In this document: piece after piece, positions 21,802 through 28,913 of the stretch | Numbering within the stretch: the stretch's first letter is position 1 | Layout: each line of letters begins with the position of its first letter | IMG/VR virus record: IMGVR_UViG_3300046506_000050 | Span: 1-46,947 of that record | DNA from: a virus | Length of the DNA stretch: 46,947 nt | Strand: one strand, 5' to 3' | Position numbers and translations under genes: made by a program | Notes under the pieces: model-generated | Database searches by the model: none | Told to the model about the DNA's origin: nothing | The model's input: the letters and a program-made list of their open reading frames with translations, nothing else

Positions 21802-22034
21802 TCGAAACCCACGACATCAACGACGTGGCCCCGAAGGGCTCCACGCACATCTTCGACGCCAAGGTGAGTCTTCCGGGCTGTTCCCAGCTTGTCGTCAAGG
21901 AGTCTTATAGCGACGGCATGCCCGTCACGATGCACTTCACCGCCGAGGGTTACGTATTCGGTCCCGACGACCTCCGCTTCCTCGCCAAGCTGTTCAAGCG
22001 CATGGCGAAGAACATCGAAGGCCGGGGAGACTGA
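21798..22034 (+). CDS. 78-residue protein between the polymerase halves
   Basis: The product has three likely strands (THIFDAKVSLPG; QLVVKESYSDG; VTMHFTAEGYVFG) and a C-terminal basic helix (DLRFLAKLFKRMAKNIEGRG). The family is not recognised. It starts with ATG overlapping the previous stop (ATGA), and its stop is one base before the next ATG. Confidence 0.7.
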   Translation: MIETHDINDVAPKGSTHIFDAKVSLPGCSQLVVKESYSDGMPVTMHFTAEGYVFGPDDLRFLAKLFKRMAKNIEGRGD

Positions 22035-22035
22035 C

Positions 22036-22278
22036 ATGCCGCGCATCTCACCCCTGCAAGCAGCCCTGACCCGCATCGCGGAACTGGAGAAAGCCCTGGA
22101 GTCCGAGAAGAACCAGGCCAAGTGGGCGCGTGATGGTCGCGAGTCAGCACAGAAGGAACTCAGCGATGCGCACGCGATCATCGACGTCCTGCCGGGCGTC
22201 CTGCCGCAAGAGAAGAAGGACTACGGTACGAACCCGCTGGCCGTGCGCATCGCAAGCTGGCTCGCTTCGAAGCAGTAA
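22036..22278 (+). CDS. 80-residue coiled-coil protein between the polymerase halves
   Basis: A heptad-rich helix (ALTRIAELEKALESEKNQAK; ESAQKELSDAHAIIDVLPG) covers the first 55 residues, followed by PLAVRIASWLASKQ. It is probably a dimeric coiled coil. ATG 22036 is preferred over a longer frame because it directly follows the previous stop. It is the last gene before the catalytic polymerase subunit, 54 bases away, with a GCCC-CTCG-GGGC hairpin between. The family is unknown. Confidence 0.68.
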   Translation: MPRISPLQAALTRIAELEKALESEKNQAKWARDGRESAQKELSDAHAIIDVLPGVLPQEKKDYGTNPLAVRIASWLASKQ

Positions 22279-22332
22279 GAAACACCCGCCCCTCGGGGCA
22301 CCCTGAGACGCTGACCGGATACTGAAACCGAC

Positions 22333-24024
22333 ATGACGAAACTGACTGGTGGTTACCTGACCTTGAAGACCGACGCCGTGAAGTCCACGGAGTTCGCCAA
22401 CGCCCACACCGCCTCACTCGAAGCTCCTGTGAAGGGAGCGCACCTGGAAGCCCTCAACCACATCCAGAAGACCCGCTGGGCGATCAACACGGACGTCCTG
22501 TCCGTCGCTGAACGCTGCAAGGCGCTGGGCCTGGCGGTTGCGGGCTTCCCGAGCGCGGAGGAAATTCCGCTGCCCGAGTTTGATGGCGACATCGAGTCCG
22601 ACGATGGCAAGGCGCACAAGCGTGAACTCCACAAGATTCACACGGCGAACGCACGGAACGCGGGGATGCGCCTGAAGCTCTGGTCGCTGCTGGAGATGGC
22701 CCGCGACCTCGTGGACTTCCCGGCGCTCTGGTTCCCGCACTATGCGGACTTCCGTGGCCGCTTCTACCCGCGTCCCCAAGACCTGCACACGCAAGGCGAC
22801 AGTCTGGTCAAGGGCATGCTCCGCTTCGCAGAGCCGGTATCGCTGACCGACCGTGGCTGGTACTGGCTACGAGTCAACACTGCGAACTACTTCGGTGAAG
22901 ACAAGCTGCCGCTCGCAGAGCGTGCGCAGTGGACCATGGACCACCTGGAAGGCATCCTGGCCGTCGCCACGAACCCGATTGACGACCACAAGGCGTTCGA
23001 GTTCTGGTCGCAGGCTGACAGCCCGTGGGAGTTCCTCGCGGTTTGCTTCGAAGTGAAGCGAGTTGCCGACTTCATGATGGTCAACGGGACGGTCGCGGGC
23101 TTCCCCTCGACCGCTGTGTGTCGCTACGACGCTACGTGTTCGGGCATCCAGCATCTGTCCGCTCTCATGAAGGATGAGCGTGCGGCCTTGGAGGTCAACG
23201 TGCTGTCCACTGGCAAGCGTGCCGACATCTACAAGCGCGTGGCTGAGTTGGTGAAGGTCGCAGTCCAGCGCGACGTGACCGATAGCCGACTGGCTGAAGC
23301 GGCTGCGCTGTGGATCGGCAAGGTGGAGCGCAAGACGGTGAAGCGTGCCGTGATGACGACCCCGTATGGCGTGAGCGAGCGCGGCATCCTGACCCAGTTG
23401 GTCCAGGACGGCTTCGCAGACCACATCGACAACGGCAAGGAGCGCTACGCGGCGGCTGAGTACCTCACGGGAAAGATCGTGGATTCACTGGACGAGTCCA
23501 TCGAGGCCCCGCGCCGCGCGATGGGCTACTTCCGTGAGGTCGCGGCCTTCCTCGAAGAGAAGGGTCTGCCGCTGGTCTGGGATACGCCAAGCGGGTTCAC
23601 CGCGAAGCAGGCGTACTTCCGCACCAACGCCACGCGGACCCGCACGCTTCACGGTGACGTCACGTTGCGCTGCGAGGTCCCCGAGGCTGGCTTCCAGCCC
23701 GGTAAGCAAGTCCTCGGCGCGGCTCCGAACGTCGTCCACTCGTTCGACGCGGCCCACCTGGCTCTCGTCTGTGTCGGTTTGAAGGAAGCTGGTGTACGTG
23801 ACCTCGCGTTCGTCCATGACAGCTTCGGGTGTCACGCAGAGAACAGCGACCTCCTGCTGGAAATCACGAAAGAGAAGTTCATCGAGATTTACAGCGGCGA
23901 CGCGCTCGCCGTGTGGCGCGAATCAGTCGTCAAGCACTCGGGGTGCCCCGATGTACCCGCAGTACCCGCACTCGGCTCACTGGATGTCGAGTGTGTCCGT
24001 TCATCCGAATTTTTCTTTTCCTGA
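22333..24024 (+). CDS. Phage RNA polymerase, catalytic subunit (split T7-type polymerase)
   Basis: The 563-residue protein holds the palm, fingers and thumb parts of the T7-type RNA polymerase. It begins MTKLTGGYLTLK, matching T7 TGITGGGYW right after the N-domain. ALWFPHYADFRGRFYP (131-146) matches the T7 IWFPYNMDWRGRVY block. Catalytic residues are present: Asp266 (YDATCSGIQH, T7 Asp537), Lys337 and Arg338 (VKRAVMTTPYG, T7 Lys631/Arg632), Tyr345 (T7 Tyr639) and Asp496 (FVHDSFG, T7 Asp812). The end, SSEFFFS, matches the T7 C-terminal foot (DFAFA). It should need the 20473 product to recognise promoters. A 17-base copy of motif B lies inside at about 23050. The stop codon overlaps motif B copy 7. 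Confidence 0.95.
   Translation: MTKLTGGYLTLKTDAVKSTEFANAHTASLEAPVKGAHLEALNHIQKTRWAINTDVLSVAERCKALGLAVAGFPSAEEIPLPEFDGDIESDDGKAHKRELHKIHTANARNAGMRLKLWSLLEMARDLVDFPALWFPHYADFRGRFYPRPQDLHTQGDSLVKGMLRFAEPVSLTDRGWYWLRVNTANYFGEDKLPLAERAQWTMDHLEGILAVATNPIDDHKAFEFWSQADSPWEFLAVCFEVKRVADFMMVNGTVAGFPSTAVCRYDATCSGIQHLSALMKDERAALEVNVLSTGKRADIYKRVAELVKVAVQRDVTDSRLAEAAALWIGKVERKTVKRAVMTTPYGVSERGILTQLVQDGFADHIDNGKERYAAAEYLTGKIVDSLDESIEAPRRAMGYFREVAAFLEEKGLPLVWDTPSGFTAKQAYFRTNATRTRTLHGDVTLRCEVPEAGFQPGKQVLGAAPNVVHSFDAAHLALVCVGLKEAGVRDLAFVHDSFGCHAENSDLLLEITKEKFIEIYSGDALAVWRESVVKHSGCPDVPAVPALGSLDVECVRSSEFFFS
23050..23066 (+). repeat. Motif B core inside the RNA polymerase catalytic subunit gene
   Basis: GAAGTGAAGCGAGTTGC is identical over 17 bases to motif B at 24023. 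It encodes EVKRVA at a non-catalytic place. Chance identity of 17 bases within a genome this small is unlikely, so it may be a functional site inside the gene. Confidence 0.5.
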
Positions 24025-24044
24025 AGTGAAGCGAGTTGCTTTAT
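24021..24044 (+). repeat. Motif B copy 7, overlapping the stop of the RNA polymerase catalytic subunit
   Basis: CTGAAGTGAAGCGAGTTGCT then TTATT includes the TGA stop (24022-24024). It is nearly identical to copies 1 and 6. Both polymerase subunit genes therefore end in the same motif, in the same phase relative to transcription. Confidence 0.75.
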
Positions 24045-24073
24045 TTCATTTTATTGGTCAACCCGAGATAACC

Positions 24074-24994
24074 ATGAACAAGCTGAATTACGCAAACGCC
24101 GCTGCCCTGATCGCTGACTACCAAGCTGGCGCAAAGTTCGAAGTGAATTACAGCGGGCGAGTTCGTCCCGTGACGGACATCGTGCCGGGGTCGTACATCC
24201 AGGACACAGCCCGCGTCTACATGGAGCAGGGGTCGCTTATCGAGTTCTACGCGAACGGGACGCACCGAGACTACCCCTCGTGGACGCTGGTGAAGACCGC
24301 CGACGCCCCGAAGGCCGCAGAGCCATCCCTGATCTACCCGCTGCCGTTCAAGACCTTCGATGAACTCGTGGAGGCGTTCGAAGCTGGTACGGAGTTCGTC
24401 GTGGAGCGCGGCTCGAAGTATGTGCGTGGAGTTACGTACAAGGTGACGTCGCTGACGCGTGCCCGCGCCGGTGTTCGCGTCGTTTGCGCCGATTACAGCG
24501 CGGGCGGGTGGGGTGGCTTCGATGAGAGCGGCAATCACTACGCTGGCGTCAGCACCCTCAAGGTGCGCGGCGAGATCAAGCGCCACCCGCTGGTCGAGAA
24601 GGTTCAGGCAGCAGCCGTTTCTGCCGAAGCCCCGCTCCTGAAGCGCTTCGTGCTCGGTGAAGACTTCCACTGCCCGAAGACCGGCGAGAACCTGCACTCG
24701 GTCGTGTTCGTCAAGGGCGTGCTCCGCGTCTACATGGTGGACGCAGCGACCGGCAAGCTGTGCTACTCGACCAACTACAAGCACGACGGCGTCCACAAGT
24801 TCCACGCTGACCGCTCGCTTGTCCCCGGCAAGTACGTCAAGCCGGTTGCCCCGGCACCGAAGACCATCAAGGCGACGATCTACAAGCACGCCTACAACGG
24901 CTCGCTGTTCGTCATCCGTGAAGGCGAAGTGCTCCCCGAGATTCGCGGCATCAACAACGCGAAGGTCGTGGGCACCACGGAAATCGCTGAGTGA
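24074..24994 (+). CDS. 306-residue protein of unknown function after the RNA polymerase
   Basis: The protein is beta-rich, with two internal segments of similar pattern: AALIADYQAGAKFEVNYSG near 11 and ELVEAFEAGTEFVVERGSK near 101, each followed by VRxVTDI/VRGVTYK. This suggests an internal duplication. The C-terminal part contains HCPKTGENL and several Lys-rich strands. No family is recognised. It is followed at once (GTGA overlap) by a small gene and SSB, so it may serve replication or the switch to middle genes. ATG 24074 is the first start after the polymerase stop and motif B. Confidence 0.72.
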   Translation: MNKLNYANAAALIADYQAGAKFEVNYSGRVRPVTDIVPGSYIQDTARVYMEQGSLIEFYANGTHRDYPSWTLVKTADAPKAAEPSLIYPLPFKTFDELVEAFEAGTEFVVERGSKYVRGVTYKVTSLTRARAGVRVVCADYSAGGWGGFDESGNHYAGVSTLKVRGEIKRHPLVEKVQAAAVSAEAPLLKRFVLGEDFHCPKTGENLHSVVFVKGVLRVYMVDAATGKLCYSTNYKHDGVHKFHADRSLVPGKYVKPVAPAPKTIKATIYKHAYNGSLFVIREGEVLPEIRGINNAKVVGTTEIAE

Positions 24995-25311
24995 CCGAGC
25001 AGTACTTCACGCGGGCCAGGGAGTTCGACCTGGCTCCGCTTGTGCAGGTGCTGGTGGTCGATTACGGGCACATGTCCGCAACCGCTGCCAGTGCCTTCGA
25101 ACGCAACAAAGAGGACACGGCGCTCGCTGTGCTTCTCGCTCTCGCAGTAGCAGCAAAGTCGGTTCGAGACGCCTTCGACCTCCCGGTTGAAGCCTGGGCC
25201 GAAGCCAACTCCCTAGCGCTCAATCGCGCATCCCTCACCAACCAACTCCCCCAACTGCCGTTCGTAGCCGAACTGGAAGCGGGACTCAACTCCAACCGAA
25301 ACCATGGCTGA
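24991..25311 (+). CDS. 106-residue helical protein before SSB
   Basis: GTG 24991 overlaps the previous stop. The product is mostly helical and Ala/Leu-rich (ALAVLLALAVAAKSVRDAFDL) but without a clear membrane segment set, and ends EAGLNSNRNHG. It overlaps the SSB start by eight bases. The family is unknown; its placement suggests a replication accessory role. Confidence 0.65.
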   Translation: MTEQYFTRAREFDLAPLVQVLVVDYGHMSATAASAFERNKEDTALAVLLALAVAAKSVRDAFDLPVEAWAEANSLALNRASLTNQLPQLPFVAELEAGLNSNRNHG

Positions 25312-25921
25312 AGCAAAGAAGAAGTCGAAGATCATCGAGAAGTGTGTGACGCCGAAGGGCGTCTTCATGTACGCCTGGCTGGACAAGCCGGATAACAGCG
25401 AATACGGCAAGGGCAAGTACAAGGCCGCGATTCTGCTGGAGCAGGGGGTGAAGGAGAACGACGCCTTCGCCAAGAAGCTCAACGACGCCCACAAGGCTGC
25501 GAAGGGCAAGGCGGATTCGAAGCCCGCGAAGGACGGCTCGGCGCTGGCCGACGCTGCGCAGGAAGAAGACGCAGAGAACACGAAGAAGGAAAAGCTCCGT
25601 GGGTTCTGGGTCATCACCGCGAAGACCAACCAGAAGCCGTCGCAAGTCGCGGCTGATGGCAAGACGAAGCTGGGCGAGACGGCACGTTCGGGTGACTACG
25701 GTCGCCTGTCGGTCGCACTGGCCGAGTACGACACGGGCTCGAACAAGGGCCTCACGCTGTACCTGAATGGCGTGAAGCTACTGGAGCGTCGCTCGGGTGC
25801 TGGTGACCTAGGCTTCGATGACGAGACGGACGACTACGAGAACGACACGACGCCTGCGTCGATGGACTCGGACGAATCGACCGACTCGGATAGCGGTTCG
25901 AGTGACAGCAAGGACTTCTGA
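25304..25921 (+). CDS. Single-stranded DNA-binding protein (gp2.5-like)
   Basis: The 205-residue protein has an OB-fold-like core split by a Lys/Ala-rich insertion (about 55-90) and a strongly acidic Ser/Asp tail ending SDSKDF. T7 gp2.5 (232 residues) likewise has an acidic C-terminus ending in Phe that contacts DNA polymerase and primase-helicase. TPKGVFMYAWLDKPD and YGRLSVALAEYDTG support the gp2.5-type fold. Placement before a Holliday-junction resolvase mirrors T7 2.5-3. It would coat single strands and stimulate replication. Confidence 0.85.
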   Translation: MAEAKKKSKIIEKCVTPKGVFMYAWLDKPDNSEYGKGKYKAAILLEQGVKENDAFAKKLNDAHKAAKGKADSKPAKDGSALADAAQEEDAENTKKEKLRGFWVITAKTNQKPSQVAADGKTKLGETARSGDYGRLSVALAEYDTGSNKGLTLYLNGVKLLERRSGAGDLGFDDETDDYENDTTPASMDSDESTDSDSGSSDSKDF

Positions 25922-26285
25922 GTTCCGGCTAGACGTGGTGCCACAACCGGCACCGCGTCCCCGTGTTTCGAAGTGGGGCGCGTATATGCCCGCGTCCTAC
26001 AAGGTGTACCAGAAGGCCATCAAAGAAGCACTGCCACCGTCTCCGCCCGAGCCTCTTATGGGCGAACTCACCATCCAAATCGAGTGTGTCTGCAAGCCAG
26101 TCGCTAAGTCGAAGTTCACGACCCCCATGGGTGACGTGGACAACTTTGCGAAGGGCGTGATGGACACCATGACCGACTGCGGCTGGTGGGGCGACGACCG
26201 CCAAATCACATCCCTACTCGTCACCAAGCGCTTCCCTGAAGCGGGCGAGACCCCCCACATCAACGTACTCATCTCCGAAAAATGA
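25902..26285 (+). CDS. RusA-type Holliday junction resolvase
   Basis: The 127-residue protein shows the RusA pattern: basic PAPRPRVSKWGAY, then GDVDNFAKGVMDTM (77-90) with Asp78, Asp80, Asn81, Lys84 and Asp88, and WWGDDRQI (95-102). These acidic residues bind the metal ions that cut four-way junctions. In T7 this place is taken by the unrelated endonuclease I (gp3). No ATG is available; GTG 25902, overlapping SSB by 20 bases, is the best start and is not certain. It resolves branched replication and packaging intermediates. Confidence 0.85.
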   Translation: MTARTSEFRLDVVPQPAPRPRVSKWGAYMPASYKVYQKAIKEALPPSPPEPLMGELTIQIECVCKPVAKSKFTTPMGDVDNFAKGVMDTMTDCGWWGDDRQITSLLVTKRFPEAGETPHINVLISEK

Positions 26286-26521
26286 TCCCTTTCCTCCTGA
26301 AGTTGCTGGAACGCCTCGCTGCATCCATCGAAGCCGCTGCGAAGCGCGAGACCGCCAAGTGTGAAGCCGCGCTCAAGACCGCAGCCGAACACGTCCAGAA
26401 GGCCAACGGCCACCGCACGACCGCTCGCAAGGCGTACCAGGTGTCGAGCGCACTGAAGGACGTCACGGGCGTCGCTCAGCCGGTCGCAGCCGCACCGGCA
26501 CAAGAAGCAGCCCCGCAGTAA
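26282..26521 (+). CDS. 79-residue helical protein
   Basis: Coupled by ATGA to rusA. A Leu/Ala-rich amphipathic helix (IPFLLKLLERLAASIEAAAK) and a Lys/Ala-rich stretch are followed by a Pro/Ala tail. The family is not recognised; it may be a coiled-coil accessory protein. The structured RNA region starts right after its stop. Confidence 0.62.
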   Translation: MIPFLLKLLERLAASIEAAAKRETAKCEAALKTAAEHVQKANGHRTTARKAYQVSSALKDVTGVAQPVAAAPAQEAAPQ

Positions 26522-26740
26522 GCAGTGCCCAGCCCGAGCGGCTGGGAGTGGTGTAGCTCAGATACCGAATGCAATGCGCGAAAGGAACCGGACCTAGTAG
26601 CGCATTGGTGTAGGTGACGTGAAGCCAGTAAGTAGCGAGCGACGACCTAGCTAGTCGTGCGTGTCGTACCTCTGCTGGTGGAGCCATAAGAGAGCGCTGT
26701 CCGTGGAGGACAGAGGTCGCGTACTGCCACCACCCCCAAC
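26522..26740 (+). ncRNA. Unclassified structured RNA candidate
   Basis: This gap of about 260 bases between small genes has no open frame of note but many stems. GCAGT/ACTGC closes the region (26522/26723). CCCAGCC-CGAGC-GGCTGGG (26528-26546), GGTGT/ATACC (26550-26566), CAATGCGC/GCGCATTG (26572/26600), ACGAC/GTCGT (26642/26654), and ACCTCT/AGAGGT enclosing CTGTCC-GTGGA-GGACAG (26668-26716) lie inside. GTAGCTCAGAT resembles a tRNA D-arm, but no complete tRNA follows. It matches no RNA class I recognise. Confidence 0.55.
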
Positions 26741-26780
26741 CGTTCTGGTTGATCCCCCAACCCTTTAAGACAAGCTGACC

Positions 26781-26987
26781 ATGAAACTCACTCCGCAAGC
26801 CACCAAAGTCCTCGCGCACCTCCAGTCCGTGGGTTCGATCACCAACGTCGAAGCGAACGCAGTCCACCGTGTCCGTTCGCTGTCGCGCCGCATCACCGAG
26901 ATTCAAGACGCAGGCGTGCGCATCGCCAAGACCCGTCGCCGTGACGTCACGGGCCAGGTGTACGTCCGCTACAGCCTGGAGAAGTAA
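26781..26987 (+). CDS. Small winged-helix DNA-binding protein
   Basis: The 68-residue protein (MKLTPQATKVLAHLQSVGSI; NVEANAVHRVRSLSRRITEI; then a basic wing RIAKTRRRD) has the helix-turn-helix plus wing layout found in many short phage proteins that sit before replication genes. It may regulate middle genes or act in replication. Its TAA overlaps the next ATG (TAATG). Confidence 0.75.
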   Translation: MKLTPQATKVLAHLQSVGSITNVEANAVHRVRSLSRRITEIQDAGVRIAKTRRRDVTGQVYVRYSLEK

Positions 26988-27178
26988 TGCGTCCGTACTC
27001 GACCTCTCACCCGGAATTCAAGCTGGCCCCGGCCGCCCCGAGCGGTGGCTGCGAGGGCTGCGAGTTCACGGCTCGCCCCGGCTGCTTTGAGTACTCGTGC
27101 AACGGCACAAGTCTTCCCTTCGGGCACCCCCTGCAAGGCATGGGGCCGCTCATTTGGGTCGCAAAGGACCCGCAATGA
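26987..27178 (+). CDS. 63-residue Cys-rich protein
   Basis: GGCEGCEF and GCFEYSC give four to five cysteines suited to one zinc site. The rest is Pro/Gly-rich. It is coupled on both sides (TAATG, ATGA). The family is unknown. Confidence 0.65.
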   Translation: MRPYSTSHPEFKLAPAAPSGGCEGCEFTARPGCFEYSCNGTSLPFGHPLQGMGPLIWVAKDPQ

Positions 27179-27444
27179 ACCGCGCCTACGGTAAGCCGAA
27201 GGACAAGCTGTTCGCGCATATCCTGGTGATCCTGGGGTTCGTCTTTGTCCCGCTCTCCATCCTTTGGACCGCCGTGCAGGACATCGGGGCGTGGTTCAAA
27301 GAACTGCGCAACGACTTCCGCCGTGAGTTCAAGGGCGGCCTGCGCGTCACGTACCGCTACGCGTTCAACGAAGTCATGGACCACCTGGCGGGTCGTCGTG
27401 CCCGCCGTGAGCGTCGCCGCGCCGTCATCAATGCGCCGCTTTAA
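27175..27444 (+). CDS. 89-residue membrane protein with basic tail
   Basis: One clear transmembrane segment (about 13-33, FAHILVILGFVFVPLSILWTA) is followed by a strongly basic cytosolic-type tail (RRARRERRRAV). ATG 27175 overlaps the previous stop. Such a protein could tether something to the inner membrane; function unknown. Confidence 0.65.
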   Translation: MNRAYGKPKDKLFAHILVILGFVFVPLSILWTAVQDIGAWFKELRNDFRREFKGGLRVTYRYAFNEVMDHLAGRRARRERRRAVINAPL

Positions 27445-27646
27445 AGACGTCCTGGTGCAGCCCGGCTGCGCCTTGGATCAAGCACTGGAGGCCGGGGACC
27501 ATTCCCTGGCACTCCGTATCTACACCGAGTGTGAGGACCAGTACCTCCGCTCTCACTATCCGCTGCTATTCGCAGACCATGAGCCGACACAACTCCAACG
27601 TAACGATTCACCGGGACCTGATCCCGAACGCCCACGCGTCGCGTGA
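27431..27646 (+). CDS. 71-residue protein overlapping the oxygenase gene
   Basis: ATG 27431 lies within the end of the previous gene. The first 50 residues look genuine (QPGCALDQALEAGDHSLALR; YTECEDQYLRSHYPLLFAD), a short helical-hairpin pattern. The last 20 residues overlap the next gene in another frame. The family is unknown. Confidence 0.55.
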   Translation: MRRFKDVLVQPGCALDQALEAGDHSLALRIYTECEDQYLRSHYPLLFADHEPTQLQRNDSPGPDPERPRVA

Positions 27647-28277
27647 GAACCTCGTCTACCTCATCAAAGATGAGCCGATGCTGTTCCGTGCGGAGCCTGG
27701 TTTTGCCTTCGCGCACGGCGACCTCCTGACGATGGACTTCCTCCGTGCAGCCGAAAAAATCTGGGGCAACCTGGACGGCTGCATCGTGGACTCCCGTCAT
27801 CACATGCTGATGCCGGGGATGGTCCCGTGCATCCCTGGGTGGCACACGGACGACGCCCCGCGCTCGCCCGACTACTACGGCGGCCAGCCGAACATCTTCA
27901 CGCCCGAGTACGAGACCCAGCACCTCCTGTGCGTGGTCGATGCGGGCACCGGCAGTCTCACGGAGTTCCTGCGCGGTCCAGTTGAACTCCCACGGGGCGT
28001 AATCGAGTTCAACTATGTCGTAGACGGTATGAACTTCTACAAGTCCGTGGATCGCATGGTCGAGCGCGGCACCGTTGGGGGTGCGTGCGAGCGCGTCACG
28101 CCCATCTCAGGTGACGTCGTGGAGTTCGATGTCCACTCGTGGCACCGGGGCGTCCCGGCGAAGGCCCGAGGCTTCCGATTCTTTATCCGCATCACGCGGG
28201 ACTCCAGACACAAGGTCGAGAACGAGATTCGTTCGAACGCCCAGGTCTACATCACCGACACGAGTTACGGCTGGTAA
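27579..28277 (+). CDS. Putative 2-oxoglutarate/Fe(II)-dependent oxygenase
   Basis: The 232-residue protein has a double-stranded beta-helix pattern. GWHTDDAPR gives His89-x-Asp91, and VHSWHRGVPAKARGFRFFIR gives the distal His189 and an Arg (200 or 204) to hold 2-oxoglutarate. This His-x-Asp...His...Arg order is the hallmark of 2OG-Fe(II) oxygenases. Members in phages include base-modifying and protein-modifying enzymes; the substrate here is unknown. ATG 27579 is preferred over a longer in-frame GTG/ATG run at 27531, which would overlap the neighbour by more than 110 bases. It lies among small genes just before the primase. Confidence 0.68.
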   Translation: MSRHNSNVTIHRDLIPNAHASRENLVYLIKDEPMLFRAEPGFAFAHGDLLTMDFLRAAEKIWGNLDGCIVDSRHHMLMPGMVPCIPGWHTDDAPRSPDYYGGQPNIFTPEYETQHLLCVVDAGTGSLTEFLRGPVELPRGVIEFNYVVDGMNFYKSVDRMVERGTVGGACERVTPISGDVVEFDVHSWHRGVPAKARGFRFFIRITRDSRHKVENEIRSNAQVYITDTSYGW

Positions 28278-28279
28278 TC

Positions 28280-28513
28280 ATGGAAGTCAGAGTCACCGAG
28301 CGTCGGTGGGTCGAGCACCCGTCGCGCTCCAGCGGCCCAGAAGACGCAGTCGTCCAGCTATTCCTGACCGTTCAGGTCGGGGACCAAATCCTCCACGCGC
28401 ACGACACCAGCACGGTCTACGTGACCAATCGCTGGGGCCGGGGAATGCTCGAAGACCACGCGTTCTCGCGGCTCGCTCCCCGCATTCTCGAACTAATCAA
28501 GGCACACGCATGA
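28280..28513 (+). CDS. 77-residue protein
   Basis: The product (MEVRVTERRWVEHPSRSSGP; VVQLFLTVQVGDQILHAHD; EDHAFSRLAPRILELIKAHA) is a compact beta-sheet plus C-terminal helix. It starts two bases after the oxygenase stop and ends in an ATGA overlap. The family is unknown. Confidence 0.68.
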   Translation: MEVRVTERRWVEHPSRSSGPEDAVVQLFLTVQVGDQILHAHDTSTVYVTNRWGRGMLEDHAFSRLAPRILELIKAHA

Positions 28514-28680
28514 AAGCAAACGCATTCGCAGTAACGATGAAATTCCGTGGCTACTTCGTGACGAAGACCGGCGCGGACGCCTACGCCCTCCGTGGTCGCG
28601 GCGAGCGTCGCACGATCAACCACGCGGAACTCCTGACGCTGGCGAACGCCCGTCCGAAGAAGAAACAGGTGACGCGATGA
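28510..28680 (+). CDS. 56-residue basic protein
   Basis: ATGA overlaps on both sides. Basic and short (MKANAFAVTMKFRGYFVTKT ... ARPKKKQVTR), with a Lys-rich C-terminus suited to nucleic-acid contact. The family is unknown. Confidence 0.65.
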   Translation: MKANAFAVTMKFRGYFVTKTGADAYALRGRGERRTINHAELLTLANARPKKKQVTR

Positions 28681-28913
28681 GCACTGTTATCACGATGTAC
28701 CTCAGCCACTTCTATCTGATCCACGGCGGTCAGAAAGTAGTAGGTGGTCCGTGGAAGGTGAAGGGTGCCGCAACCGCTGAGCGCAACCGCATCTCGCGGT
28801 GGAAGGCACGGCGTGAGAGGCAGGGCGTGGACACCTCGTCGTACCACCCGCACGTGGCTGAGTACACGGTAGCAGAGGCGAAATACACCCTCACTGAGAT
28901 CGTGGAACGCTGA
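28677..28913 (+). CDS. 78-residue protein before the primase
   Basis: The product has an N-terminal hydrophobic strand (TVITMYLSHFYLIHGG) and a basic helix (AATAERNRISRWKARRERQG). Its TGA overlaps the primase-helicase ATG (TGATG). The family is unknown. Confidence 0.66.
   Translation: MSTVITMYLSHFYLIHGGQKVVGGPWKVKGAATAERNRISRWKARRERQGVDTSSYHPHVAEYTVAEAKYTLTEIVER

Noticed and set aside
21367-22332. Group I or II intron, or intein, as explanation for the split polymerase
   Set aside because: The first half ends in its own stop, the second has its own ATG at the domain border, four tightly coupled genes fill the gap, and no intron core, intein or homing nuclease motif is visible.
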